DNA of 64,000 nucleotides from Crossiella sp. CA-258035. GTDB taxonomy: Bacteria; Actinomycetota; Actinomycetes; Mycobacteriales; Pseudonocardiaceae. This document shows positions 25,491 to 33,112 of this stretch, piece by piece. The translations under genes were made by a program, and so were the position numbers. The stretch lies in assembly GCF_030064675.1 (NCBI RefSeq), contig NZ_CP116413.1, positions 2,264,001 through 2,328,000 on the forward strand, read 5' to 3'. Below the pieces are notes generated by a model. The model saw nothing but the letters and a program-made list of their open reading frames with translations. It did not search any database and was not told where the DNA came from. Every line of letters starts with the position of its first letter. Within the stretch, counting starts at the first letter, position 1.

Positions 25491-27033
25491 CGTTTGTCGG
25501 GGCCTTGCCCTCGACCAGGTACAGCCTGCTCGCCTCGTTGACGCAGCTGGACCGGGCGAACGCGCCGTGGCCCGCGCCCTGCCAGTTGACCTGCACCGCC
25601 GTGGACAGTGCCTCGGCCGTCTTGGTGGTGCCCGCCAACGGGGTCACCGCGTCCTTTTCCGTGCCCAGCACCAACATCGGCGGCGCTTCCGGCGCGCGGG
25701 GGACGGGCAGGGGCTGGGCGGGTACCGGCCAGGGCATGCACCAGGCCAGCTCGTGGGCGCTCAGTGCGCCGAAGATCGGGTACTTCGCCGTCCACTCCTG
25801 GGCCAGGGTGGCCGCGCGCGCCGGGTCGACCCTGGTCGTGGTGTCGTTGCAGGTGGTGACCAGGCCGCCGTCCAGGCGGATCATGTCGCGGTCGGGGCCG
25901 TTCCACAGTGGGAGCACGAAGGATTCCAGGCCGGTGGCGTCGCCGTCGCGGGCCTTGGTGATGGCCTCGGCGAGCTCCGGCCAGCGGGGGCGGTCGGCCA
26001 GGCCCGCGGCGACGGCGCGCAGGGCGGTGCCGGACTGGAAGGTGATCCGGGGGCCGCGCAGGGGTTGGCCGCGGAGTTTGGCCACCAGGTCGTTGACCAC
26101 CTGGTCTGGGGTGGCGCCCAGGGGGCAGCCCCGGGTGGCGCAGTCGGCGGTGAAGGCGGCGAAGGCGTCCTTGAGGCCGCTGGCGCGGGCTTCGGCCTGA
26201 CCCACCGCGTCGACCGTGGGGTCGGGGGAGCCGTCCAGGATGAAGCGGCCCACCTCGTCCCGGTAGCGCTCGGCGAAGACGGTCAGCACCCGGGAGGCGT
26301 CGCCGCGGGCGACCGCGTTCAGCTGGGGCACGCCCAGTGCCTCGCGCAGGGCGTTCATGTCGTTGGCGGTGCGCGCGGTGTCGAAGGCGCCCAGTTGCTC
26401 GTCCAGGTCCAGCATGCACTCCTGGGCGGCGTCCCTGGTGGTCTCCAGCAGCTCGCCGAGGGCGCCGGCGTCGGTGACCGCCGGGTCGAAGCCGACCATC
26501 GCGCTGCGGGAGGGCTGGTTCACGCAGCGCACCGCGTCGGAGTCGCCGGTGCCGCGCCGGTCCACGCCGATCAGGTGGAAGACGTCCAGGATCTCCTTGG
26601 GCAGCTGCGCGGCCAGCCGCACCGCGTACAGCGAACCGGGTTCGCCCATGGCGTCGTTGAGCACCACCAGCGGGTGCTTGCCCTCGCCGACCTTGGTCAG
26701 CTGGATCCGGGTGTTGCCGCGGCCCGGCCTGGTCGGCGAGTCCAGCGTGGTGGGCAGCTTCGCGCAGCCGACCCGGAGACTGTTCGGACTGCCCAGCTTG
26801 CGGTTCACCGTGTCCGTGCAGTCCACAAAGGACAGTCCGACGTCCTTGGGCTCGGTCAGCGGCGGGATCGGCCTGGCCGGGGCGGAGGTCGGCGGCGGAC
26901 CGCCGGGACCCGCGCCACTGCCGTCGTGCGCGACCGCTGGCCGGTCCGAGGGCCCGACCGCGCAGGCGGACAGGACCAGTGCGGACACCACGGCCATCGC
27001 GCCGACGCTGATGGAGGCTCGACGGCGCGGCAC
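25471..27033 (-). CDS. TAP-family alpha/beta hydrolase-like lipoprotein lacking the catalytic serine
   Basis: 520-residue exported lipoprotein: signal VPRRRASISVGAMAVVSALV with a good lipobox LSAC near residue 25, then a proline/glycine-rich linker and an alpha/beta hydrolase fold with TAP-like C-terminus. Alignment by eye to the intact relative at 14662-16098 shows the nucleophile elbow GYSYGT replaced by ARGDAS (serine becomes glycine) and the oxyanion loop GGPGASG replaced by DAMGEPGSL. The acid (LVLGTEKDAVTP) and histidine (GAGHGAF) remain, and even cysteines outside the site are kept. It is probably a stable pseudoenzyme, for example a binding or scaffold lipoprotein. GTG 27033 has GGGGAG 7-9 bases upstream. 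Confidence 0.75.
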   Translation of the reverse strand: MPRRRASISVGAMAVVSALVLSACAVGPSDRPAVAHDGSGAGPGGPPPTSAPARPIPPLTEPKDVGLSFVDCTDTVNRKLGSPNSLRVGCAKLPTTLDSPTRPGRGNTRIQLTKVGEGKHPLVVLNDAMGEPGSLYAVRLAAQLPKEILDVFHLIGVDRRGTGDSDAVRCVNQPSRSAMVGFDPAVTDAGALGELLETTRDAAQECMLDLDEQLGAFDTARTANDMNALREALGVPQLNAVARGDASRVLTVFAERYRDEVGRFILDGSPDPTVDAVGQAEARASGLKDAFAAFTADCATRGCPLGATPDQVVNDLVAKLRGQPLRGPRITFQSGTALRAVAAGLADRPRWPELAEAITKARDGDATGLESFVLPLWNGPDRDMIRLDGGLVTTCNDTTTRVDPARAATLAQEWTAKYPIFGALSAHELAWCMPWPVPAQPLPVPRAPEAPPMLVLGTEKDAVTPLAGTTKTAEALSTAVQVNWQGAGHGAFARSSCVNEASRLYLVEGKAPTNGTVCPP

Positions 27034-27110
27034 TGATGATCTCCCCGGGTCCGGTGACAGGCTGACCGCAGCTTCGCACGGCCGGGGTGAGGCCAGGGTG
27101 AACGCGCACC

Positions 27111-27141
27111 GGCCAACACACCGTACGAGATCGGCCAACAC
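27111..27141. repeat. 22-bp modular repeat array B (2 units)
   Basis: GGCCAACAC at 27111 and 27133, exactly 22 bp apart, with CGTACGAGATC between them. It ends 9 bases from the DNA ligase stop (minus strand), so it lies directly 3' of that gene like the other arrays. Confidence 0.8.
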
Positions 27142-27149
27142 TCGGTGGG

Positions 27150-28238
27150 TCAGGCGGGTTTGACCTCGCCGCCCAGGACGGAGTCGAGGTCGTACTTGGC
27201 GGGCTGGTCGAGCTGGTCGTAGCGGCAGGAGTCCGGTTCGCGGTCCGGGCGCCAGCGCAGGAACAGGCCGTTGTGGCGCAGCCGGGCCGGGAAACCGCCC
27301 TCGGTCTGGGTGTAGGCGATCTCCACCACCCGCTCCGGGCGCAGCGGCAGCCAGCTCTGCTCGTTGCTGCGCCAGCGGTTGATCGCGCCGGGCAGCCGCT
27401 GGCCGTCGGTCTCGCCGGTCAGCCAGGGGTGGTTGTCCTCGGCGCCTTCACGCAGTTCGGCCAGCTCCTCGACCAGGGCCTTGCGCTTGGCCGCCGGGAA
27501 GGAGCCGATCACGCCGACGTGGTGCAGCACGCCCTTGTCGTCGTAGAGCCCGAGCAGCAGCGAGCCGACCGCGGTGCCCGGCTCGGTCTTGACGTGCCAG
27601 CGCAGCCCGGCCAGCACGCAGTCCGCGGTGCGCGCGTGCTTGATCTTCAACAGGGTGCGCTTGCCCGGCGCATACGGCCCGTCCGCCGGTTTGGCGATCA
27701 GCCCGTCCAGGCCCGCGCCCTCGAACAGGGTGAACCACTCGCGGGCGGTGGCGATCTCGGCCGTGGCCGGGGTCAGGTGCACCCGATCGCCGCTGACCTG
27801 CTCGAACAGCTTCTCCAGCCGGGCCCGCCGCTCGGTGAACGGCAGCTCCAGCAGCGTCTCGTCACCGTGCGCGAGCAGGTCGAAGGCGATGAACCGGGCC
27901 GGGTGCTGCGCGGCCAGCAGGGTGATCCGGCTGGCCGCCGGGTGGATCCGCTCGGTCAGCGCGTCGAAGTCCAGCTCGCCGTCCACCTCGACCACCAGCT
28001 CACCGTCGATGACCACCCGGTCCGGCAGCCCGGCGCGCAGGAACTCCACCGCCTCCGGGAAGTACCTGGCCAGGTCCTTGCCGGAGCGGGACTGCAGGAA
28101 CACCGAGTCGCCGTCACGGAAGACCACGCAGCGGAACCCGTCCCACTTCGGCTCGAACAGCAGGCCGTCGCGGTCGGGCACCTCGTCCACCGGGCTGGCC
28201 AGCATCGGCTGGACGGGCGGGGTCAGCGGCAGCGTCAT
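27150..28238 (-). CDS. ATP-dependent DNA ligase, LigC-like
   Basis: 362-residue ligase with adenylation and OB-fold domains only, which seals nicks and in mycobacteria acts in backup repair. Seen: motif I FEPKWDGFR with the AMP-accepting lysine near residue 31, motif III FIAFDLL, motif IV DGLIAKPADGPYAPGKRTLLKIKH with motif V, and a C-terminal RPERVVEIAYTQTEGGFPARLRH (motif VI region). No polymerase or nuclease domain is fused, unlike LigD, and no Ku gene is in the window. The start at 28238 (MTLPLTPPVQPML) matches the usual beginning of the family; ATGs at 28247 and 28250 are in frame and no clear ribosome-binding site separates them. Confidence 0.88.
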   Translation of the reverse strand: MTLPLTPPVQPMLASPVDEVPDRDGLLFEPKWDGFRCVVFRDGDSVFLQSRSGKDLARYFPEAVEFLRAGLPDRVVIDGELVVEVDGELDFDALTERIHPAASRITLLAAQHPARFIAFDLLAHGDETLLELPFTERRARLEKLFEQVSGDRVHLTPATAEIATAREWFTLFEGAGLDGLIAKPADGPYAPGKRTLLKIKHARTADCVLAGLRWHVKTEPGTAVGSLLLGLYDDKGVLHHVGVIGSFPAAKRKALVEELAELREGAEDNHPWLTGETDGQRLPGAINRWRSNEQSWLPLRPERVVEIAYTQTEGGFPARLRHNGLFLRWRPDREPDSCRYDQLDQPAKYDLDSVLGGEVKPA

Positions 28239-28278
28239 GCGGGCCATCATGCCTGGTCGCGGCCGGTTCCGCAGCCGT

Positions 28279-28875
28279 TCACCGGACCCGTTGACGGCGG
28301 GCGCTGTCCAGCTCCAGCCGCACCGCGGTCGGCAGCGTCTCCACCCCGAGACAGGCCCGCGCCCGGCTCAGCACGGTCTCGTCCAGCTGCTGCCACACCG
28401 CGCGCACATCGGTGCCCTCGGCCAGCCACAGCGACAGCCGCAGCGCGGGCCGCTCCACGCTGCCCACCAGCCGCGCGTGCGCCCGGCTGACCCCGTCCAC
28501 CCCGGCCGCGTCCGCCCGCACCGCCTCGGCGAACGCGCTGGAAGTGATCATCACCCGGCTCCGGCCGAACCCGTCCAGCCGCAGGTCGGGCCGGGTCTCC
28601 GGGCGCAGTGAGCGCACCACCCAGCGCAGGCCCAGCACCAGCACCAGCAGCCCGAGCGCGATACCGACGCCGAGCACCCAGGGCCGGTGCGCGAGCAGCC
28701 AGTCCCTGATCATCGGATCCAGCACCGGCCGGGCCGCCCGCCCCGCGCCCAGCCACCCGGAGCCGAGCACCAGCGCGCCGGCGCCGAGCAGCATCGCCAG
28801 CACACCGGCCCCACCGGTCAGGACACGTTCGGCGCGGGCGGAACGGGCCACCGCGGCCGTGGATCGGGTGCTCAT
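28279..28875 (-). CDS. amaP: alkaline shock response membrane anchor protein AmaP-like
   Basis: 198-residue membrane protein with two hydrophobic helices (about residues 20-45 and 65-90) and a cytoplasmic C-terminal domain of mixed structure (RSRVMITSSAFAEAVRADAAGVDGVSRAHARLVG). In Gram-positive bacteria AmaP anchors Asp23 proteins at the membrane; the assignment rests on its size, topology and place at the end of an Asp23 operon. It overlaps the preceding gene by 4 bases (ATGA). It is the last gene of a run starting at the ECF sigma region. An alternative is another uncharacterised Asp23-associated anchor. Confidence 0.65.
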   Translation of the reverse strand: MSTRSTAAVARSARAERVLTGGAGVLAMLLGAGALVLGSGWLGAGRAARPVLDPMIRDWLLAHRPWVLGVGIALGLLVLVLGLRWVVRSLRPETRPDLRLDGFGRSRVMITSSAFAEAVRADAAGVDGVSRAHARLVGSVERPALRLSLWLAEGTDVRAVWQQLDETVLSRARACLGVETLPTAVRLELDSARRQRVR

Positions 28876-29405
28876 CGGCGCTCCTTCGGCGAAGCCACCA
28901 CCACGGACACCTTGGGCGTGCGCGGCAGCGGCAGATCGGTCACCACGGTCCTGGTCACCTCGAGCACCCTGGGCCGCAGCTCGTTCTTGGCCAGCAACCG
29001 GCTGGCCGCGCGCACCCGGACCTTGGCCACCGAGGCGGTCACGCTGGCCGAGCTGACCCCGTCCTCGGCGCGGACCCTGGTGCCCACCAGCCGGGCCAGC
29101 GAACGCGGCGAGGTGGTCACGGTGACCTCCGGCGCCGGCGCGGCCAGCCGGACATCGCGCCGCCGCGCGCCGGTGGCCACCCACAGCAGCACCAGCCCGA
29201 GCAGCAGCAGCCCACCGGCCACCAGCCTGGTCACCGTCGCGGTCCAGTCCACCGAACCCAGCGCCGCGGCCCAGTCCCGCCAGGGCACCAGCACGTGCTC
29301 GCCGGGTTTCCAGGCGGCCCAGGCGAACTCCACCGCGAGCAGCGCGCCCGCGGCCGCCAGCGCCAGTCCCAGCAGGGTCGACAGCAGTCGCACGATCAGC
29401 CGCAT
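28872..29405 (-). CDS. DUF6286-like membrane protein of the Asp23 operon
   Basis: 177-residue protein with two hydrophobic helices (MRLIVRLLSTLLGLALAAAG at the N-terminus and a second near residues 60-80) and a soluble C-terminal domain, VTTSPRSLARLVGTRVRAEDGVSSASVTASVAKVRVRAA, resembling the DUF6286 proteins next to Asp23 genes in Streptomyces. ATG 29405 has GGTGGAG upstream; a GTG at 29408 is adjacent. Its end overlaps the AmaP-like gene. Likely a membrane anchor or partner for Asp23-family proteins in envelope maintenance; no direct functional evidence. Confidence 0.65.
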   Translation of the reverse strand: MRLIVRLLSTLLGLALAAAGALLAVEFAWAAWKPGEHVLVPWRDWAAALGSVDWTATVTRLVAGGLLLLGLVLLWVATGARRRDVRLAAPAPEVTVTTSPRSLARLVGTRVRAEDGVSSASVTASVAKVRVRAASRLLAKNELRPRVLEVTRTVVTDLPLPRTPKVSVVVASPKERR

Positions 29406-29409
29406 CACG

Positions 29410-29763
29410 TCACTCCACCCTCGGCCGGGTCTCCGGCAGCAGCGCGGAGACGGTCACGTCCACCACCCGCACCCGGTACCCGGTGATCCGTTCGACCTCG
29501 TCGCTGACCGCCACCCGGACCGCGTCCACAGTGGACCGGACCGGGGCCGGGTAGCGCAGCGCCAGGTCCAGCCGCACGTCGATGTCCTTGCCGGAGAGGG
29601 TGAGCCGGGCGCTGGCGCCCTGCTCGCCGATCCCGACCCCGGCCAGCTTCCGGGGCACGCGCAGGGTGCCGGGCACCCCGTCCGCGCTGTGCTCGACCAC
29701 CTTGCGCAGCACGCCGGGGTCGATGCTCAGCCCGCCGCGGTCCGCCGGATCGGGCTGGCTCAC
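29410..29763 (-). CDS. Asp23/Gls24 family envelope stress protein (short)
   Basis: 117-residue soluble protein with the Asp23 alpha-beta fold: LSIDPGVLRKVVEHSADGVPGTLRVPRKLAG, then IDVRLDLALRYPAPVRSTVDAVRVAVSDEVERITGYRVRVVDVTV, the typical final strand-helix-strand. Asp23 proteins collect beneath the membrane in Gram-positive bacteria and contribute to alkaline and cell-wall stress tolerance. It overlaps the next upstream gene by 4 bases. This is one of four proteins with Asp23-like segments in this operon. Confidence 0.8.
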   Translation of the reverse strand: MSQPDPADRGGLSIDPGVLRKVVEHSADGVPGTLRVPRKLAGVGIGEQGASARLTLSGKDIDVRLDLALRYPAPVRSTVDAVRVAVSDEVERITGYRVRVVDVTVSALLPETRPRVE

Positions 29764-29939
29764 CGGTCCTTCCCACGTCCGAGCAGCTCGCCGAGGTCCA
29801 GCTCGCCGTCGAGCACCTTGCCCACGACCAGGCCGATGGCGCCGACGAGCACGGTGATCAGGAAAGCGGTGAACCCGCCGAGGGCGCCTGCCGCGCCGAG
29901 GACGAGCCCGGCCAGCAGGCCGGTCTGGGTGCTGTTCAC
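29760..29939 (-). CDS. small membrane protein of the Asp23 operon (DUF2273-like)
   Basis: 59-residue protein consisting almost wholly of two hydrophobic helices (TGLLAGLVLGAAGALGGFTA and FLITVLVGAIGLVVGKVL) followed by an acidic DGELDLGELLGRGKDR tail. DUF2273-type small integral membrane proteins accompany Asp23 genes in Firmicutes and actinobacteria. The GTG at 29939 is chosen because the upstream extension to 29993 would overlap the J-domain-like gene; GGAG lies about 11 bases before it. Its stop overlaps the next start by 4 bases. Confidence 0.7.
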   Translation of the reverse strand: MNSTQTGLLAGLVLGAAGALGGFTAFLITVLVGAIGLVVGKVLDGELDLGELLGRGKDR

Positions 29940-29953
29940 GTCGAACCCACTCC

Positions 29954-30223
29954 TTAGTTCACCCGGGGCGGGCGCCTGCGTTTCGCCCGCCACCGGCCGA
30001 TCCGGGTGGCGATCCCGCGGATTCCCCGTGGTGTCGCCACAATCTCCACCGGCGCGTCGAACCGGTCGTCCACTTCGGACTCAGCTTCGGCCTGCCGCCG
30101 CCGGTAGGCCGCCACCGCGGCGGCGAAGGCCGCCGGGTCGCCGCCGACATCGGGGTGGTGCCGCCGGACGTACTCGCGGAAGGCCGCCCGGTCCGCCGGG
30201 GGCTCGCCGCCCGTGTCCACCAT
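29954..30223 (-). CDS. small J-domain-like protein
   Basis: 89-residue protein with the run FREYVRRHHPDVGGDPAAFA followed by AVAAYRRRQAE, which is the helix II - HPD loop - helix III part of a J-domain (consensus HPDxGG with a following AY). The HPD tripeptide is the residue set that stimulates Hsp70 ATPase. Helix I is short or missing and the rest is a basic tail (RIGRWRAKRRRPPRV). Within an envelope-stress operon it could recruit DnaK to the membrane, but that is inference; it may equally be a degenerate J-like fold. ATG 30223 lies 3 bases after the preceding stop. Confidence 0.6.
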   Translation of the reverse strand: MVDTGGEPPADRAAFREYVRRHHPDVGGDPAAFAAAVAAYRRRQAEAESEVDDRFDAPVEIVATPRGIRGIATRIGRWRAKRRRPPRVN

Positions 30224-30226
30224 CGG

Positions 30227-30517
30227 CTACTCGCCGGGCTCCACCACGTCGACCACGGTGATGTCCACCGGCACCGCGCCGGTCACCTGCCGCACCCGCT
30301 GGCGCAGCTCGGTGACCACCTCCGGCAGCGGTTCGCCGAAGCGCAGCACCACGCCGACCTCCACCGGTTCGCCGTCCCCGGTGCTGCGCACCCCGATCAC
30401 CTTGCGGCCGGGCAGGTACGAGAGCACCTGCCCGTACGCGCCGCCGTGCAGCGACACCACGCTCGGGTGGGTCAGCACGACCTGGGCGATCCGGTCCGCC
30501 AGTTCGGCCGTCATCAT
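30227..30517 (-). CDS. Asp23-like small protein
   Basis: 96-residue cytoplasmic protein: ELADRIAQVVLTHPSVVSLHGGAYGQVLSYLPGRKVIGVR followed by VEVGVVLRFGEPLPEVVTELRQRVRQVTGAVPVDITVVDV. The second half has the strand-helix-strand pattern of Asp23 domains (charge-alternating amphipathic helix then VDITVVDV), so it is a diverged member. It starts within the stop of the long Asp23 gene (ATGATGA). Role presumed in the same membrane-associated complex. Confidence 0.7.
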   Translation of the reverse strand: MMTAELADRIAQVVLTHPSVVSLHGGAYGQVLSYLPGRKVIGVRSTGDGEPVEVGVVLRFGEPLPEVVTELRQRVRQVTGAVPVDITVVDVVEPGE

Positions 30518-30978
30518 TCGACCCTGGTGTTGGTCTCGCTGTCCTCGTCGTCCTCACTGGGCAGCTTGATGTCGTTGACCGCGATGTTGACCTCGATCAC
30601 CTCGAGGCCGGTCATCCGCTCGACAGCGGTGATCACGTTGCGGCGCACGGCCTTGGCCAGGTCCACAATGGACGCGCCGTACTCGACCACGATGTCCAGG
30701 TCGATCGCGGCCTGCTTCTCACCCACTTCGACCTGCACGCCGGAGGTGGCGGAGGTGCCGCCGCCGGGGATGCGCTCGCGAAGCGCGCCGAAGGCCCTGG
30801 AGACCCCGCCGCCCATCGCGTGCACCCCGGAGATCTCCCGGGCGGAGATGCCGGCGATCTTCTGCACCACCGAGGCGGAGATGGTGGTCTTGCCCTGCGA
30901 GGTGTCATCGGCCAACCGGGCCGGGGTGTTGCCGCCGCGGGCGACGGGCACGGACTCGGTGGTGGTGGACTGCGCCAT
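30514..30978 (-). CDS. Asp23/Gls24 family envelope stress response protein
   Basis: 154-residue full-length Asp23 protein: a polar N-terminal tail, then GKTTISASVVQKIAGISAREISGVHAMGGG, IPGGG, and VEVGEKQAAIDLDIVVEYGASIVDLAKAVRRNVITAVERMTGLEVIEVNIAVNDIKLPSEDDED, matching the family along its whole length, with an acidic C-terminus. The ATG at 30978 is preceded by GAAGGAGT. An inverted repeat GTCAGGTG/CACCTGAC lies 27-51 bases upstream in the leader, and a 92-base gap separates it from the anti-sigma-like gene, so it may have its own promoter, possibly read by the ECF sigma factor encoded just upstream. Confidence 0.87.
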   Translation of the reverse strand: MAQSTTTESVPVARGGNTPARLADDTSQGKTTISASVVQKIAGISAREISGVHAMGGGVSRAFGALRERIPGGGTSATSGVQVEVGEKQAAIDLDIVVEYGASIVDLAKAVRRNVITAVERMTGLEVIEVNIAVNDIKLPSEDDEDSETNTRVE

Positions 30979-31004
30979 GGGGACTCCTTCGCATCGATCT
31001 CGAC

Positions 31005-31029
31005 GTCAGGTGTTCGTCCTTCACCTGAC
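31005..31029. promoter_or_regulatory. inverted repeat in the leader of the main Asp23 gene
   Basis: GTCAGGTG at 31005-31012 and CACCTGAC at 31022-31029 form a perfect 8-bp inverted repeat with a 9-base spacer, 27 bases before the Asp23 start. It could be an operator or a leader hairpin; no convincing ECF -35/-10 pair was identified. Confidence 0.4.
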
Positions 31030-31070
31030 ATCGGTTCGGATGCCCCGTGGCTCCACCGCATCGCGGTTTG

Positions 31071-31658
31071 TCACTCGAACTGGGGAAGTCCGATACCCGG
31101 TCGGGGCGGCAGCACGTCACCCACCTCCACGATGACCTCCGGCGCGGCCTCCGCCAGCGATCCGGCCAGCCGGGCGCGCAGGTCCTGCCGCAGCCGCTGG
31201 GCGACGAGGTCCGCGGCCACGCCGTAGCGCACCGACACCGACACGGTGATCGCGGCGCCGTCGCCGGTGAGCCCGCGCAGGTGCACCCCCGGCAGCTCGT
31301 GCACGGCGTCCACCGCGAACTGGCGGGCCAGCGTGAGCACCGCCCGCGCGGACACGGTCAGCCTGCCCTCGCCCTGGTCCAGCTCGGCGTCCGCGGCGGA
31401 GAACACCCCGCGCAGCCCGCGCACCCCGGCCAGCATCCGCGCGGCCAGTCCGTCCGGGATCGGCACCGGGGCCTTGGCCGCGGCGCGCACCGCGCCCCAG
31501 CGGCCGTCCAGCGCGCCCAGCTCGGTCTGGCAGTGCGGGCAGTCGCGGGCGTGCCCGGCCAGCTCGGCGTCGGCAGGCTCCAGCTCGCCGTCGACGACCA
31601 GCGCCAGGAGGTCACCGCGCAGACGGCCGCACGGCAGGGCCGCGTTCGCTCCGGTCAT
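31071..31658 (-). CDS. zinc-finger anti-sigma domain fused to an Asp23-like domain
   Basis: 195-residue two-domain protein. Residues about 1-55 form a zinc-binding anti-sigma (ZAS) motif, GHARDCPHCQTEL, giving HxxxCxxC; residues about 85-195 (LTVSARAVLTLARQFAVDAVHELPGVHLRGL then VSVSVRYGVAADLVAQRLRQDLRARLAGSL) look like an Asp23 domain. It is encoded directly after, and overlapping by 4 bases, an ECF sigma factor, so it probably binds and restrains it. Replacement of the usual transmembrane sensor by an Asp23 domain suggests that the sigma factor is released through Asp23-family interactions at the membrane. No membrane helix is seen. Confidence 0.75.
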   Translation of the reverse strand: MTGANAALPCGRLRGDLLALVVDGELEPADAELAGHARDCPHCQTELGALDGRWGAVRAAAKAPVPIPDGLAARMLAGVRGLRGVFSAADAELDQGEGRLTVSARAVLTLARQFAVDAVHELPGVHLRGLTGDGAAITVSVSVRYGVAADLVAQRLRQDLRARLAGSLAEAAPEVIVEVGDVLPPRPGIGLPQFE

Positions 31659-32197
31659 CGCAGTTCCTCCAACTTGGCGAGCAGAGCCACCCTGGCGCGG
31701 TAGAGCCGGGAGCGCAACGTCGGCACCGGCACATCCAGTACCTCGGCGACCTCCTCGTAGCTGAGTTCCTCCAGCTCACGCAGCACCAGCGGCACCCGCT
31801 GGCTGGGTTCCAGGGTGGCGATCGCGCGCAGCACCAGGCCGGCCTGCTCGCTGCGCAGCGCGGCCCGTTCCGGGTCGGCGGCGACATCGGTCATGGCGGG
31901 CTCGAGGGTGTCCTCCAGCGGCACGGTCGGCCGCCGTTTGCGCAGGTGGGCCAGTGCGGTGTTGGTGACCACCCGGAACAGCCAGGTGGTCGGCGCGGCC
32001 TCGCCGCGGAAGCGGCCCAGCCCGCGCCAGGCCGACACCCAGGCCTCCTGCACCACGTCCTCGGCCTCGGCCGCATCGCCCACGATGCGCACCGCGATCC
32101 GGTACATCCGGCTGGTGTGCCGCCGCACCAGGTCGTCGAAGGCCGAGTCGTCCCCGCGCGCCGCCGCGGCGAGCAGGTCGGTGTCGGCCCTGGTCAC
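31655..32197 (-). CDS. RNA polymerase sigma factor, ECF subfamily
   Basis: 180-residue sigma-70 family member with regions 2 and 4 only. Seen: region 2 DLVRRHTSRMYRIAVRIVGDAAEAEDVVQEAWVSAWRGLGRFRG, the linker, WLFRVVTNTALAHLRKRR, and region 4 LEPSQRVPLVLRELEELSYEEVAEVLDVPVPTLRSRLYRARVAL with its helix-turn-helix. GTG 32197 follows GGGA and overlaps the preceding gene by 4 bases (GTGA). The immediately following ZAS-Asp23 gene is its likely anti-sigma, and the Asp23 operon downstream its likely regulon. Confidence 0.92.
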   Translation of the reverse strand: MTRADTDLLAAAARGDDSAFDDLVRRHTSRMYRIAVRIVGDAAEAEDVVQEAWVSAWRGLGRFRGEAAPTTWLFRVVTNTALAHLRKRRPTVPLEDTLEPAMTDVAADPERAALRSEQAGLVLRAIATLEPSQRVPLVLRELEELSYEEVAEVLDVPVPTLRSRLYRARVALLAKLEELR

Positions 32198-32955
32198 GGT
32201 TGGTCCCGCAGGTAGCGCAGGAACAGCGCGCCGTCCTCGTGCAGCACCGAGTCCAGGCGCAGCGGCCGGGGCGCGTCCGGGTGCGCGCCGTGCGCGATCC
32301 GGGTGGCGTCGCCGGAGGTCAGCAGCGGGGAGACGGTCAGGCACACCTCGTCCACCAGGTCGGCGGCGATCAGCGAGCCGAACAGGGTGGGCCCGCCCTC
32401 GCAGTCGATCCGGCGCATGCCACGCCGGTCCAGCTCGCCGAGCACCACGGCCAGGTCCACGCTCGCCTCGCCGGTGAGCACCACCTCCGCGCCCGCCGCG
32501 GTCAGCGCCGCCCGGCGCTCGGCGGGGGCGTTCGAACAGGTGAACACGATCGGGGGCACCCTGGTGTCGGTCAGCAGCGCGGACTCCGGGTCCAGCGCGC
32601 AGGTGGTGGTGACCAGCGCGATCGGCGGCGCCGCGGACAGCCCGTGCCTGGCCCGGCGGGCCCGCCGCTCGGCACCAGGCTTGGCACCCGCGTAGCCCTC
32701 GATCACCGCGGTGCGCAGCCCGACCAGGATCACGTCGGCCAGGTCTCTGGACAGCAGGAAGATCTCCTTGTCCAGCTCGGTGGACAGCCCTCGCGAGCGC
32801 CCTTCCACGGTCACCGCACCGTCCACACTGGACACGAAGTTGACCCGCAGCCAGGGCCGGGTCAGCCCGTCCGGGTAGGCGTAGCGCGCTTCGAGCCCGC
32901 TCTCGTCGGCGGGCGTGCTGACGGCGGGGGAGTTCGAGGGCCAGAGCCAGTCCAC
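32194..32955 (-). CDS. pyrimidine reductase, RibD C-terminal domain family
   Basis: 253-residue dihydrofolate-reductase-fold protein of the RibD_C family. Seen: WLRVNFVSSVDGAVTVEGRSRGLST, LLSRDLADVILVGLRTAVIEGY, a CEGGPTLFGSLIAADLVDEVCLTVSPLL segment, all hallmarks of the NADPH-dependent deaminated-pyrimidine reductase; the deaminase half of RibD is missing. Such proteins act either in riboflavin synthesis or as orphan reductases. The GTG at 32955 is the best start available, though its ribosome-binding site is poor (GAGG almost adjacent). It overlaps the ECF sigma gene by 4 bases, so the sigma factor is translated from the same message. Confidence 0.8.
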   Translation of the reverse strand: MDWLWPSNSPAVSTPADESGLEARYAYPDGLTRPWLRVNFVSSVDGAVTVEGRSRGLSTELDKEIFLLSRDLADVILVGLRTAVIEGYAGAKPGAERRARRARHGLSAAPPIALVTTTCALDPESALLTDTRVPPIVFTCSNAPAERRAALTAAGAEVVLTGEASVDLAVVLGELDRRGMRRIDCEGGPTLFGSLIAADLVDEVCLTVSPLLTSGDATRIAHGAHPDAPRPLRLDSVLHEDGALFLRYLRDQP

Positions 32956-33112
32956 GCCTCTATCTGAGCACGGGAACCCCTCGGTCCGCTCGCCGGGCGG
33001 CGCGGGCGGCCAGGTCACGATGTGAGAAGGACCACCGGTGAGTGGTCCGGAGGGCGTGTTTTCCTCGTATTCAGGGTGAGAGGTTTCGACGCCGAAGTCG
33101 GGGACGGTGCCC

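Noticed and set aside
27150-28238. Full NHEJ system (LigD/Ku)
   Set aside because: The ligase has only adenylation and OB domains, and no Ku gene is in the window.
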